Part shown: in pieces, positions 1 to 7,099 of the stretch
How the letters are laid out: each line of letters opens with the position of its first letter
How positions within the stretch are numbered: position 1 is the stretch's first letter
NCBI GenBank assembly: GCA_903861055.1
Contig: CAIOSU010000001.1
Span: 1-10,163, forward strand
DNA from: an uncultured bacterium
GTDB taxonomy: Bacteria; Bacteroidota; Bacteroidia; Chitinophagales; CAIOSU01
Direction: 5' to 3'
DNA length: 10,163 nucleotides
Notes under the pieces: model-generated
What the model was told of the DNA's origin: nothing
What the model saw: only the letters and a program-made list of their open reading frames with translations
Database searches by the model: none
Made by a program: the position numbers and the translations under genes

Positions 1-3000
1 AATGATGATGATGCCGGAAATGGCCAAGTTAACAGAGTGGAATTGTTATCGCCTGCCTTTGATGCCACTACTTACGGTGTTTTGCTGGTAAATTTGGATG
101 TTCATTTCCGCGAATATTTGGGGAGTCAATTCAGCATCCAGGTTTGGGATGGAACGGCTTATCAAAATTTGGCTGTGTATACCTCAACCATCAATGGAAC
201 GTCATTGACCAATTTCCAGAACGTGACGTTTGACCTTGCACCATACGCAAACGCCAACATGCGCCTTCGTTTCCTTTACGATGACTTGGGTGGTTGGGAG
301 TATTGGGCAGCTATCGACAACTTTGCCATTGGCGGTGTGCCTGCTGGCATTTATTCTTGGTCGCCAACTACCGGCCTTGCAGACCCCAATTCGCCGGTAA
401 CAACCGCACAGCCATTAACCACCACCAATTATGTCCTTACGGCAAACTTAAACGGTTGTACCAAAACCGATACGGTTAGGGTTACCGTTAACACATCGCC
501 TACAGTTACACTTACAGGTATAGCCTCCAACTATTGTGCCGATGTAAACCTTGATTATGCACTTACAGGCACCCCAGCGGGCGGCACCTTTAGTGGACCT
601 GGCGTAACCGGTAGCAACTTTAACCCTGCCGATGCTGGCGCAGGAACCCACAATGTGGTTTACGAGTATTTTGATGCAGGACTGGGTTGCTCAGGCAGAG
701 ATACCATTGTGGTTATCGTAAACCCAATACCGGCAGTTTTAATTACTACTGCTAATACTTTTGTTTGTTACGATGAGCCTGCTTTTACTCTTGCGGCTAC
801 TCCTTCAGGTGGTACCTTTAGTGGTCCTGGTGTAAGTGGTGGTGTGTTTACTCCGGCAACTGCTGGAGCTGGCAGTAGCACCGTTACATACAACTATACC
901 AGCTCGGCAGGTTGTGCAAACAGCACTGCTATTACTTACAACGTGGTTAACTTTACGCCATCGTTTAGCGGTTTGGGCAGTACTTATTGCGCATCAAGCA
1001 ATACACCTGTTACACTAACTGGCAGCCCTTTAGGCGGCAGTTTCAGTGGCCCAGGTATTACAGGCAATGATTTTGACCCGTCGGCTGCTGGTGCAGGAGT
1101 GCATGATATAGCCTACGTTTACGACTCATTGCTGGGTTATACCATCGATACCAACTTTACCTACAATATTCTACCTACTGGCGTTGGTGCTGTTACCTAC
1201 AACTATGTTGATAATGATGACGAATTGTCGAATGCCATTCCTATCGGTTTCAACTTTAATTTCTTTGGACAAGATTACGCCCAATTGAAAGTCAGTACCA
1301 ATGGCTTTTTAACCTTCGATGTTTCAAGCACCAGTTCCGCATTTTCGAACCAAACCCTACCCAATAGCAATGTCCCTAATGCTTTGGTTGCTTTTATGTG
1401 GGACGATTTGGAACTATCCGGTTTCGAATATTTTGTAACGGGCACTGCACCCAACCGTGCTATGGTTATCAACTTCGATGCTTATCATTTCTTTAGCCCA
1501 AGTGTGGTTCAAGCGCAAATAGTATTGCAAGAAACCACTAACGAAATTGAAATACACTGTATCAATTGTATTGCCGATGATGGAGGCCCTTCGGCTACCC
1601 AAGGTATCGAAAACGGCACAGGTACTCAAGCTTACCCAGTATTAGGGCGCAACAATACCGATTGGACTTCCATCGGTGCGTCGGTTCGTTTTATACCTTC
1701 GTCTTGCGCGTTTACTACCATTAAACAAGTAACGGTTAGTGGTGTGTCGCTTGATATTACCGATACAACCATTTGCTCAGGCGATAGCGTAACTATTACT
1801 GCATCTGGCACTAGTAGTTATACTTGGAGCCATGGCCCCACCACGGCAGCTATTACAGTTGCGCCTGCTGACACTACAGTGTATACCGTAACGGGTAGCG
1901 ATGGGGCTTGTACCTCTGCTGCATCGGTAACGGTTAACGTTCGCCCAGGGGTAAATGCAAGCCTTAGCGGATTGAATGACACCATTTGTTCTGGCGATGA
2001 AGTGATTAACCTAATTGGCAATCCATTGGGTGGGGTGTTTTTTGGCAATGGTGTTTCAGGCTCAACTTTCGATCCTGCGCAAGCAACGGCCAATACCGTG
2101 AATACGATAAGCTATGCGGTAAGTAATGCCTTCGGATGCGCTGATACTGCTGCTTACGATGTGTTTGTATCCCAATCGCCCACCGCACAGTTTACCTTAG
2201 CCGATAGTACATATTGCCTTAGTGCTTTGCCAGTAACGCTTACAGCCACTCCTGCCGGAGGAACCTTTACAGGCCCTGGTATAAGCAATGGTACTTTTGT
2301 GCCCTACTTTGCGGGTGTGGGTGTGCACAATTTAGCGTACAGGGTGGCTATAACAGGCGGCTGCGATGCCGTAGATACTGTGAGTATTACCGTTTATGAT
2401 TTACCAACCGTAACCTTCGACCCTATTGCCACACAATATTGCGTTCAATCCGATTCGGTTGAGCTGGTTGCAACACCTGCCGGTGGCATTTTTGCGGGTT
2501 CCGGTGTTTCGGGTACATCTTTCAACCCAACTAATGCTGGTGTGGGTGGCCCTTATATCCTTTCGTATACTTTTGTTGATACTAATGGCTGCAGCAATAA
2601 CAATGTACAGCTTACCGAAGTGGTTACCAACCCAATATTGCAATGGGTTGGTTTGCGCAGCACTTATTGCGTAAATGGCGACTCTATAAACTTAGTTGCT
2701 TTGCCTGCTGGTGGTACGTTTAGTGGAAGTGGGGTAAATGGAAACGTATTTAACCCTGCTACAGCAGGTGCTGGTGCGCAAACCGTAAGTTACAATTATA
2801 CTGATGGTGCCGGTTGTGCTGCAACTTTGGATGCCCCAGTAACCGTTAACAACGTATTGCCAATCGGTATCGATAATTTGGATAGCACCTATTGTGTAAA
2901 TGCACCGTTGGTGGTACTTACAGGTTTCCCTGCTGGTGGTGTGTTTAGTGGCAACGGTGTGGTTGGCGGCGTGTTTTCGCCAGATACCGCTGGCACAGGT

Positions 3001-3591
3001 GGTCCTTATGTGGTTACTTACACTTATACCGATGTAAATGGTTGTATAACCAGTACTTCAGCAAGCACCCGCATTAAGGCAGCTACCAACTTGTTGCTTA
3101 GCGGCCTAAACCCTGAGTATTGCATTGAAGATGACGTGGAAATTACTTTGAACGTAGTGCCACTAGGTGGTACCTTGTATGGCTCAGGTATTTCAGGCTC
3201 AGGCTTCAATCCTTCAACTGCTGGTTTTGGCGAGTATGTGCTCACCTACGAGTTTACCAACAGCGAAGGCTGCACAAGCTACACTAGCTACATGGTAAGC
3301 GTGCGCTCTTGCACAGGTATTGATGAGCTAGATGCGCAAGTATCGGTGGGCCTTTACCCTAATCCAACTACCGGTGTGCTCAACTTTGGAGTTGAAGGGC
3401 TGGATGGCAAAACCTTAAACCTATCGGTATTCAGTGTTCAAGGTCAATTGTTGATGAAAGAAGAATACAATCAAGTTGATAGCAATAGCCCAATGCAATT
3501 AGATATGGCAACATTGGCCGTTGGCACTTACCTAGTTCAAATACAATCAGATAATTACAGCAGCGTGCACCGCGTTGTAATTAGCAGATAA
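1..3591 (+). CDS. Giant T9SS-secreted repeat protein, 5'-truncated by window edge
   Basis: Surface or secreted protein, probably an adhesin-like or structural cargo of the type IX secretion system. The frame is open back to base 1, so the start lies outside the window; the GTG at 37 is only an internal codon. Residues here count from that GTG. Order seen: end of a MAM/concanavalin-like jelly-roll (to ~98, ending in a W-x(3)-IDNFAI signature); Ig/PKD-like domain (103-154); three repeats (155-381); nidogen/PLXDC-like domain (382-556); second Ig-like domain (557-639); six more repeats (640-1092); sorting domain (1093-1184) with YPNP at 1107. Each repeat carries an early YC or similar, a GGxFSGxGVxGxxFxPxxAGxG core, and usually a GC near its end. 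The stop is followed closely by an intrinsic terminator. The ligand and exact role cannot be read from the sequence. Secretion via T9SS is a firm family-based inference. Confidence 0.93.
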   Translation, partial: NDDDAGNGQVNRVELLSPAFDATTYGVLLVNLDVHFREYLGSQFSIQVWDGTAYQNLAVYTSTINGTSLTNFQNVTFDLAPYANANMRLRFLYDDLGGWEYWAAIDNFAIGGVPAGIYSWSPTTGLADPNSPVTTAQPLTTTNYVLTANLNGCTKTDTVRVTVNTSPTVTLTGIASNYCADVNLDYALTGTPAGGTFSGPGVTGSNFNPADAGAGTHNVVYEYFDAGLGCSGRDTIVVIVNPIPAVLITTANTFVCYDEPAFTLAATPSGGTFSGPGVSGGVFTPATAGAGSSTVTYNYTSSAGCANSTAITYNVVNFTPSFSGLGSTYCASSNTPVTLTGSPLGGSFSGPGITGNDFDPSAAGAGVHDIAYVYDSLLGYTIDTNFTYNILPTGVGAVTYNYVDNDDELSNAIPIGFNFNFFGQDYAQLKVSTNGFLTFDVSSTSSAFSNQTLPNSNVPNALVAFMWDDLELSGFEYFVTGTAPNRAMVINFDAYHFFSPSVVQAQIVLQETTNEIEIHCINCIADDGGPSATQGIENGTGTQAYPVLGRNNTDWTSIGASVRFIPSSCAFTTIKQVTVSGVSLDITDTTICSGDSVTITASGTSSYTWSHGPTTAAITVAPADTTVYTVTGSDGACTSAASVTVNVRPGVNASLSGLNDTICSGDEVINLIGNPLGGVFFGNGVSGSTFDPAQATANTVNTISYAVSNAFGCADTAAYDVFVSQSPTAQFTLADSTYCLSALPVTLTATPAGGTFTGPGISNGTFVPYFAGVGVHNLAYRVAITGGCDAVDTVSITVYDLPTVTFDPIATQYCVQSDSVELVATPAGGIFAGSGVSGTSFNPTNAGVGGPYILSYTFVDTNGCSNNNVQLTEVVTNPILQWVGLRSTYCVNGDSINLVALPAGGTFSGSGVNGNVFNPATAGAGAQTVSYNYTDGAGCAATLDAPVTVNNVLPIGIDNLDSTYCVNAPLVVLTGFPAGGVFSGNGVVGGVFSPDTAGTGGPYVVTYTYTDVNGCITSTSASTRIKAATNLLLSGLNPEYCIEDDVEITLNVVPLGGTLYGSGISGSGFNPSTAGFGEYVLTYEFTNSEGCTSYTSYMVSVRSCTGIDELDAQVSVGLYPNPTTGVLNFGVEGLDGKTLNLSVFSVQGQLLMKEEYNQVDSNSPMQLDMATLAVGTYLVQIQSDNYSSVHRVVISR
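499..1179 (+). repeat. Protein-level tandem repeats R1-R3 of the surface protein
   Basis: Three consecutive modules of about 73-78 residues begin near 499, 733 and 961. Each has the core GG-x-F-SG-x-G-V/I-x-G-x(2)-F-x-P-x(2)-AGAG, an early cysteine (YC or VC) and a later position that is normally GC. The third module has Tyr at residue 368 where the other repeats have the second Cys. The repeats are clear in protein but only loosely similar in DNA, so the duplications are old and not slipped-strand arrays. Confidence 0.85.
1180..1704 (+). other. Nidogen/PLXDC-like domain within the surface protein
   Basis: About 175 residues (382-556) that do not fit the repeat pattern. The run IPIGFNFNFFG, followed by VSTNGFLTF and then ALVAFMWDDL, resembles the nidogen/TEM7 (PLXDC) extracellular beta-sandwich seen in many Bacteroidota surface proteins. 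A CxxC pair sits at residues 508 and 511. The domain ends near SVRFIPSS, just before Cys557. The assignment rests on motif recognition; a profile search would settle the family name. Confidence 0.6.
1954..3312 (+). repeat. Protein-level tandem repeats R4-R9 of the surface protein
   Basis: Six further modules start near 1954, 2182, 2407, 2635, 2863 and 3082, i.e. every 72-77 residues. All keep a first Cys (usually STYC or a close variant), the GG-x-F-x-G-x-G core, the AG-x-G turn (degenerate in R4) and a GC before the last strand. The regular spacing and paired cysteines suggest disulfide-stabilised Ig-like beta-sandwiches forming a rod; that fold is inferred. Confidence 0.85.
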
Positions 3592-3617
3592 CAACTGCAA
3601 GGCCATGCATTATTAAC

Positions 3618-3648
3618 GGGCGCAGCTAATAGTTGCGCCCTTTTTTTT
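3618..3648 (+). terminator. Intrinsic terminator after the surface protein gene
   Basis: A 9-bp stem (GGGCGCAGC pairing with GTTGCGCCC, one G-U wobble) closes a 5-nt TAATA loop and is followed at once by eight T residues. It starts 26 nt after the stop codon. This is a strong, classical rho-independent terminator and separates the surface protein gene from what follows. Confidence 0.92.
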
Positions 3649-3691
3649 GATTTAATATTGTGCCAAATGGCGAAGTAATCCTTAAATCCAC

Positions 3692-3699
3692 TACTTTAG
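3692..3699 (+). promoter_or_regulatory. Possible -7 element for the microprotein ORF
   Basis: TACTTTAG matches the Bacteroidota -7 consensus TAnnTTTG at all defined positions but one. It lies 18 nt before the ATG at 3718, the spacing expected for a short leader. No TTG is found at the right -33 distance, so this is a weak call. Confidence 0.3.
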
Positions 3700-3717
3700 A
3701 GCCATATAATAAGTCAC

Positions 3718-3819
3718 ATGATTCAGAGCCTTCTTTTAGCTTTTCTTGGATTTGCAGCAGTATTGGCAGTGGTTATCTATTTGTTACCTAGCCAAAATGA
3801 AGATGAGAATAAGAAATAG
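3718..3819 (+). CDS. Putative 33-aa single-pass membrane microprotein
   Basis: An ATG opens a 33-codon frame ending in TAG. The product has a short N-terminus (MIQS), one uninterrupted hydrophobic span of about 19-20 residues (from LLLAF through VVIYLL, residues 5-23) and a charged tail (PSQNEDENKK). That is the classic shape of a small bacterial inner-membrane protein. The ATG follows an A/T-rich leader (catataataag), normal for initiation without Shine-Dalgarno in this phylum. It lies alone between the upstream terminator and the protease gene, which begins 83 nt downstream on the same strand, so co-transcription is possible. I do not recognise a family. The frame is short enough to arise by chance, but a complete TM-plus-tail layout argues for a real gene. 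Confidence 0.45.
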   Translation: MIQSLLLAFLGFAAVLAVVIYLLPSQNEDENKK

Positions 3820-3902
3820 CTTCAAGATTTTAGTCTATTTTCAGGGCTGAAGTTAAAGGTTGTTCATATTGGTTTGTAGTTTTCCTACTTATTAAATTTT
3901 CT

Positions 3903-5642
3903 ATGAAGAAGTTACGATTATTGTTGTTTGTTAGCTTTTCGCTTTTTGTTTCAACCTTAGTTAAAGGTCAAAGCAGTCCTTTCTTGAACACTTCAAGTTC
4001 GATTAACCATAGTCAAAAGGTAAGACCCAATGAATTGTTAGTGAGCTTTAAACCGGGTGTAAATGCCGATAAATTATTGGCTTTGTATCCAGAGTTGGCA
4101 CAACAATACGGCTTATCGGTGGTTCGGCCTGTAGCCCATACTATGAATGTTTGGTTAATTGGCCATACTGTGCTGCTTCCACAAGAGGAGATACTCATGG
4201 CACTTTATCGATTGCCAGAAGTAGAAATTGTGCAGCACAATCATGTAATACAGAAGCGTACCAATACTAAACAACCTAACGATACCTATTATAGCTTGCA
4301 ATGGCAGTATGCCAATAGTGGTGGAAATGGGGGAGTAGTAGGTGCCGATATAAGCGCCGAGTTGGCTTGGTATATTACTACTGGTGGTGTTACACCCAAT
4401 GGGGATACTATTGTTGTGGCTATTATTGACGATGGTATGGATACAACTATACCCGATATGGTTTCAAATTGGTGGAAAAACAAACTGGAAGTACCTAACA
4501 ACTCCATTGATGATGATGGTAATGGCTACATTGACGATTACAGGGGTTGGAACTCTTATAGCGGAAATGATAAAATGTTCAACACTTTATCATGGGAAGC
4601 AGGTGGTTGGCATGGCAGCTCAGTGGCAGGGATAGTTGGTGCTAAAGGAGATGACAATTATGGCGTTTCTGGAGTGAATTGGAATGTAAAATTGATGATT
4701 ATTGCAGGTGGTGGCGATGAAGCAGAAGCACTTGCTGCATACGAATATGCACTGGATAACCGCAAGTTATATGATGCCACTGGTGGTGCAAAAGGAGCTT
4801 ATGTGATAGCGACTAATGCCTCTTGGGGCGTCGATCAGTTGCTGTATACCGACGCACCCCTGTGGTGCAGCTTCTACGACTCTTTGGGTAAAGCTGGGAT
4901 ATTGAATGCAGGCGCAACAGCTAATGAAAATTGGGATATTGAAGTTACTGGCGATATGCCTACTAGTTGCCCAAGTGATTACTTAATAGCAGTAACCAAT
5001 ACCAAAAGAGACGATGTAAAAGAAACGTACGCAGGTTATGGTACTGTAAGCATTGACCTAGGTGCCCCTGGAGAGGATGCATATACCGTTGATGCATACT
5101 CCGATTTTGATGCGTTTGGTGGCACATCAGGTGCTACTCCTCATGTTACTGGGGCCATTGCATTGCTTTTCTCGGTGCCCAACCAAGAGTTTGCCGACTA
5201 TGCAACCATGTACCCTGATAGTGCCGCTTTATGGGCTAAGCGGTTTATTTTAGAGGGTGTGGATAGTAATGCTAGTTTGACGAATATAACGGTTACCGGT
5301 GGTAGGTTGAATTTGTTTGGAGCAATAGAGAAAATGTATGAGTATTTCCCTGACGAACCAATAGATACGACGCCAACTACAAGTGTTTTGTCAATAGCTT
5401 CATTTGATTTGCAAGTGTATCCAAATCCGGCGGTTGATGAAATTGTGCTGCAACTTCCGAATGCTGATAATGCTTTGGTAAAGGTTTTGAGCTTGGAAGG
5501 TAAACTAATAATGGAGGTTGCTGCGCAAGGTGAATCAAGGTTTCACCATGTTTCAATAAATAATTTGGCTGCAGGCATATATGTGCTTGAGGTACGAAAC
5601 AGCCAAGGTGCACGAGCATATCATAAGTTGATAAAGCAATAG
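3903..5642 (+). CDS. Secreted subtilisin-like S8 serine protease with T9SS sorting domain
   Basis: Extracellular or surface-bound endopeptidase of the subtilase family, 579 residues. Seen in order: Sec signal peptide (1-22, MKK then a hydrophobic run, likely cut before Gln23); subtilase-type prodomain (~40-115); catalytic domain (~130-480); T9SS type-A-like sorting domain (~496-579) with VYPNPA (505-510), LAAGIYVLEV and the end KLIKQ. The catalytic residues are all present: Asp176 (IIDDG), His237 (HGSSVAG), oxyanion Asn305 (NASWG) and Ser409 (GTSGATPHVTG). An acidic DDDGNGYIDD segment (203-212) is typical of Bacteroidota S8 proteases and may bind calcium. Small departures from the common motifs are HGSS for HGTx and GTSG for GTSM; neither removes a catalytic residue. 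The start is chosen because the signal peptide begins exactly there. Substrate is unknown; it should be an active enzyme. Confidence 0.95.
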   Translation: MKKLRLLLFVSFSLFVSTLVKGQSSPFLNTSSSINHSQKVRPNELLVSFKPGVNADKLLALYPELAQQYGLSVVRPVAHTMNVWLIGHTVLLPQEEILMALYRLPEVEIVQHNHVIQKRTNTKQPNDTYYSLQWQYANSGGNGGVVGADISAELAWYITTGGVTPNGDTIVVAIIDDGMDTTIPDMVSNWWKNKLEVPNNSIDDDGNGYIDDYRGWNSYSGNDKMFNTLSWEAGGWHGSSVAGIVGAKGDDNYGVSGVNWNVKLMIIAGGGDEAEALAAYEYALDNRKLYDATGGAKGAYVIATNASWGVDQLLYTDAPLWCSFYDSLGKAGILNAGATANENWDIEVTGDMPTSCPSDYLIAVTNTKRDDVKETYAGYGTVSIDLGAPGEDAYTVDAYSDFDAFGGTSGATPHVTGAIALLFSVPNQEFADYATMYPDSAALWAKRFILEGVDSNASLTNITVTGGRLNLFGAIEKMYEYFPDEPIDTTPTTSVLSIASFDLQVYPNPAVDEIVLQLPNADNALVKVLSLEGKLIMEVAAQGESRFHHVSINNLAAGIYVLEVRNSQGARAYHKLIKQ

Positions 5643-5679
5643 TTTGAAGGACGTAAGTAGTCAAATTGAATGGCTTAAC

Positions 5680-5695
5680 TAGTTGCCCGCAACTA
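5680..5695. promoter_or_regulatory. Perfect palindrome over the -33 element (operator candidate)
   Basis: TAGTTGC-CC-GCAACTA is a perfect inverted repeat with 7-bp arms and a 2-nt centre. A 2-nt centre is too tight for an RNA hairpin loop of full stem length but ideal for a dimeric DNA-binding repressor or activator. It covers the TTG of the promoter, so a bound protein would be expected to occlude RNA polymerase. The regulator is not in the window. Confidence 0.45.
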
Positions 5696-5711
5696 AAATT
5701 CCTTAACTTTG
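5683..5711 (+). promoter_or_regulatory. Bacteroidota-type promoter of the acyl-CoA dehydrogenase gene
   Basis: TTG at 5683-5685, an 18-nt spacer, then TAACTTTG at 5704-5711, a full match to the TAnnTTTG -7 consensus of the Bacteroidota primary sigma factor. The -7 element ends 21 nt before the ATG at 5733, giving a leader of about 15 nt. This is the best promoter match in the window and implies the gene is transcribed independently of the protease gene. Confidence 0.75.
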
Positions 5712-5732
5712 TTTTACTAAACAAACGAAGTT

Positions 5733-6944
5733 ATGGCGACAGATACCGTGGAACACCAAAAGAAAGCCTTTAACGATTTATACCAGCACCATGATTATTA
5801 TGGTGTAGATGATTTGCTTACCGATGAGCATAAGCTGATACGCGAAGCTGTGCGCAGCTTTGTAAAGAAAGAGGTTACCCCAATTATAGATGATTATGCA
5901 CAACGTGCAGATTTCCCTAGCCATTTAATTAAGCGTTTGGGTGAAATCGGTGCTTTTGGTCCGCATATTCCTGCCGAGTATGGCGGTGGTGGATTGGATG
6001 AGATTTCATATGGCATTATTATGCAAGAAATTGAGCGTGGCGACTCTGGTATTCGCTCTACTGCCTCGGTTCAAGGTTCGTTGGTAATGTACCCAATTTA
6101 CAAGTTTGCTAGCGAAGAACAAAAACACAAGTGGTTGCCGAAATTGGCTACTGGTGAGTTGATGGGCTGTTTCGGACTTACCGAGCCTAACCACGGTAGC
6201 AACCCTAACGGCATGGAAACCCACTTTAAGGATGCCGGCGACCATGTGATTTTGAACGGTGCCAAAATGTGGATAAGCAATGCCCCATTTGCCGACATAG
6301 CCGTAGTATGGGCCAAAAATGAACAAGGCCGAATACGTGGCTTGGTAGTAGAGCGCGGCATGGAGGGTTTCAGTACCCCAACCACACACAACAAATGGTC
6401 ACTTAGGGCATCCGCCACTGGCGAATTGGTATTTGATAATGTGAAAGTACCGAAGGAAAATATTTTCCCTGAAGTTGAAGGTTTGCGCGGACCGCTTTCA
6501 TGCCTATCTTCGGCGCGTTACGGCATATCATGGGGTGCCATTGGTGCAGCTTTGGATTGCTACGATACCGCATTGCGTTATGCGCAGGAGCGGGTGCAGT
6601 TTGGTCGCCCTATTGCAGGTTTCCAGTTGACGCAGAAGAAATTGGCTGAGATGATTACCGAGATAACAAAAGCACAGCTTTTGGCTTGGCGTTTGGGTGT
6701 TTTGAAAAACGAAGGCAAAGCCACCCCTGCACAGATAAGCATGGCGAAGCGTAACAACGTTGACATGGCTATTAAGATAGCCCGAGAAGCCCGCCAAATA
6801 CTCGGCGGCATGGGCATTAGTGGAGACTATAGCATTATGCGCCACAGCATGAACCTCGAATCTGTTATTACTTACGAAGGCACTCACGATATTCATTTGC
6901 TCATTACTGGACAGGATATTACTGGGTTTAATGCTTTTAGTTAA
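5733..6944 (+). CDS. gcdH: Acyl-CoA dehydrogenase, glutaryl-CoA dehydrogenase type
   Basis: FAD-dependent cytoplasmic enzyme predicted to oxidise and decarboxylate glutaryl-CoA to crotonyl-CoA in lysine, hydroxylysine and tryptophan breakdown, passing electrons to ETF. The 403 residues match the full family length. The glutaryl-CoA dehydrogenase signature is strong: DSGIRSTASVQGSL (104-117), with Arg108 corresponding to the Arg that binds the glutaryl carboxylate; GCFGLTEPNHGS (145-156); WSLRASATGELVFD (222-235); ARYGISWGAIGAA (261-273); and TYEGTHDIH (380-388), with Glu382 as the catalytic base next to Tyr381. One small oddity is GSNP (155-158) where GSDP is more common. The gene has its own promoter, no ETF or CoA-transferase neighbour, and converges with the kinase gene. 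A related short-chain acyl-CoA dehydrogenase is the alternative, but the retained Arg and Tyr-Glu pair favour glutaryl-CoA. Confidence 0.9.
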   Translation: MATDTVEHQKKAFNDLYQHHDYYGVDDLLTDEHKLIREAVRSFVKKEVTPIIDDYAQRADFPSHLIKRLGEIGAFGPHIPAEYGGGGLDEISYGIIMQEIERGDSGIRSTASVQGSLVMYPIYKFASEEQKHKWLPKLATGELMGCFGLTEPNHGSNPNGMETHFKDAGDHVILNGAKMWISNAPFADIAVVWAKNEQGRIRGLVVERGMEGFSTPTTHNKWSLRASATGELVFDNVKVPKENIFPEVEGLRGPLSCLSSARYGISWGAIGAALDCYDTALRYAQERVQFGRPIAGFQLTQKKLAEMITEITKAQLLAWRLGVLKNEGKATPAQISMAKRNNVDMAIKIAREARQILGGMGISGDYSIMRHSMNLESVITYEGTHDIHLLITGQDITGFNAFS

Positions 6945-6963
6945 GTTTTAGGTTTTGCCTAAT

Positions 6964-7012
6964 GCTTAAGTCCTTTTTTCATGCGATAGACATCCTTGCA
7001 AACTACTTAAGC
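6964..7012. repeat. Spaced inverted repeat GCTTAAGT / ACTTAAGC
   Basis: Perfect 8-bp arms at 6964-6971 and 7005-7012, 33 nt apart, in the gap between the two convergent genes. Each arm contains the palindrome CTTAAG, so the arms are also near-direct repeats. The loop holds a T6 run. Function is not apparent; it may be a weak RNA stem ahead of the main terminator or chance. Confidence 0.35.
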
Positions 7013-7045
7013 TGTTCTGGGAAAGGACAAAATACTAACATAAAA

Positions 7046-7081
7046 AGAAAGGGGTTGAAGCACACGCTTCAATCCCTTTCT
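7046..7081. terminator. Bidirectional terminator between convergent genes
   Basis: A 16-bp stem with one G-U wobble (arm starting AGAAAGGGGTTGAAGC at 7046) and a 4-nt ACAC loop lies between the stop codons of the dehydrogenase (+) and the kinase (-). On the minus strand it is followed by a T-rich run (complement of TAAAAA, 7041-7045) 19 nt after the kinase stop. On the plus strand it is followed by TCATTTTC. It is therefore best for the kinase transcript and plausible for the dehydrogenase transcript. Confidence 0.85.
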
Positions 7082-7099
7082 CATTTTCAGTTAACCAGT

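Noticed and set aside
37..39. GTG as start codon of the giant surface protein
   Set aside because: The reading frame is open from base 1 and the sequence starts inside a jelly-roll domain with no signal peptide, so the true start lies upstream of the window.
499..3312. CRISPR array or recent tandem DNA duplication
   Set aside because: The roughly 225-nt periodicity is in frame, diverged at DNA level and explained by repeated protein domains.
3860..3884. Promoter for the S8 protease gene (TTG at 3860, TAGTTTTC at 3877)
   Set aside because: The -7 element has one mismatch and the 14-nt spacing is too short for the Bacteroidota consensus, so I did not list it as a feature.
5641..5667. Imperfect 7-bp stem (AGTTTGA/TCAAATT) overlapping the protease stop codon, as a terminator
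   Set aside because: The stem is A/T-rich with a 13-nt loop and no T-run; unlikely to terminate transcription.
5377..5724. 115-residue minus-strand ORF opposite the protease sorting domain
   Set aside because: It is antisense to a well-supported T9SS domain and reaches into the gcdH promoter; no domain or start context supports it.
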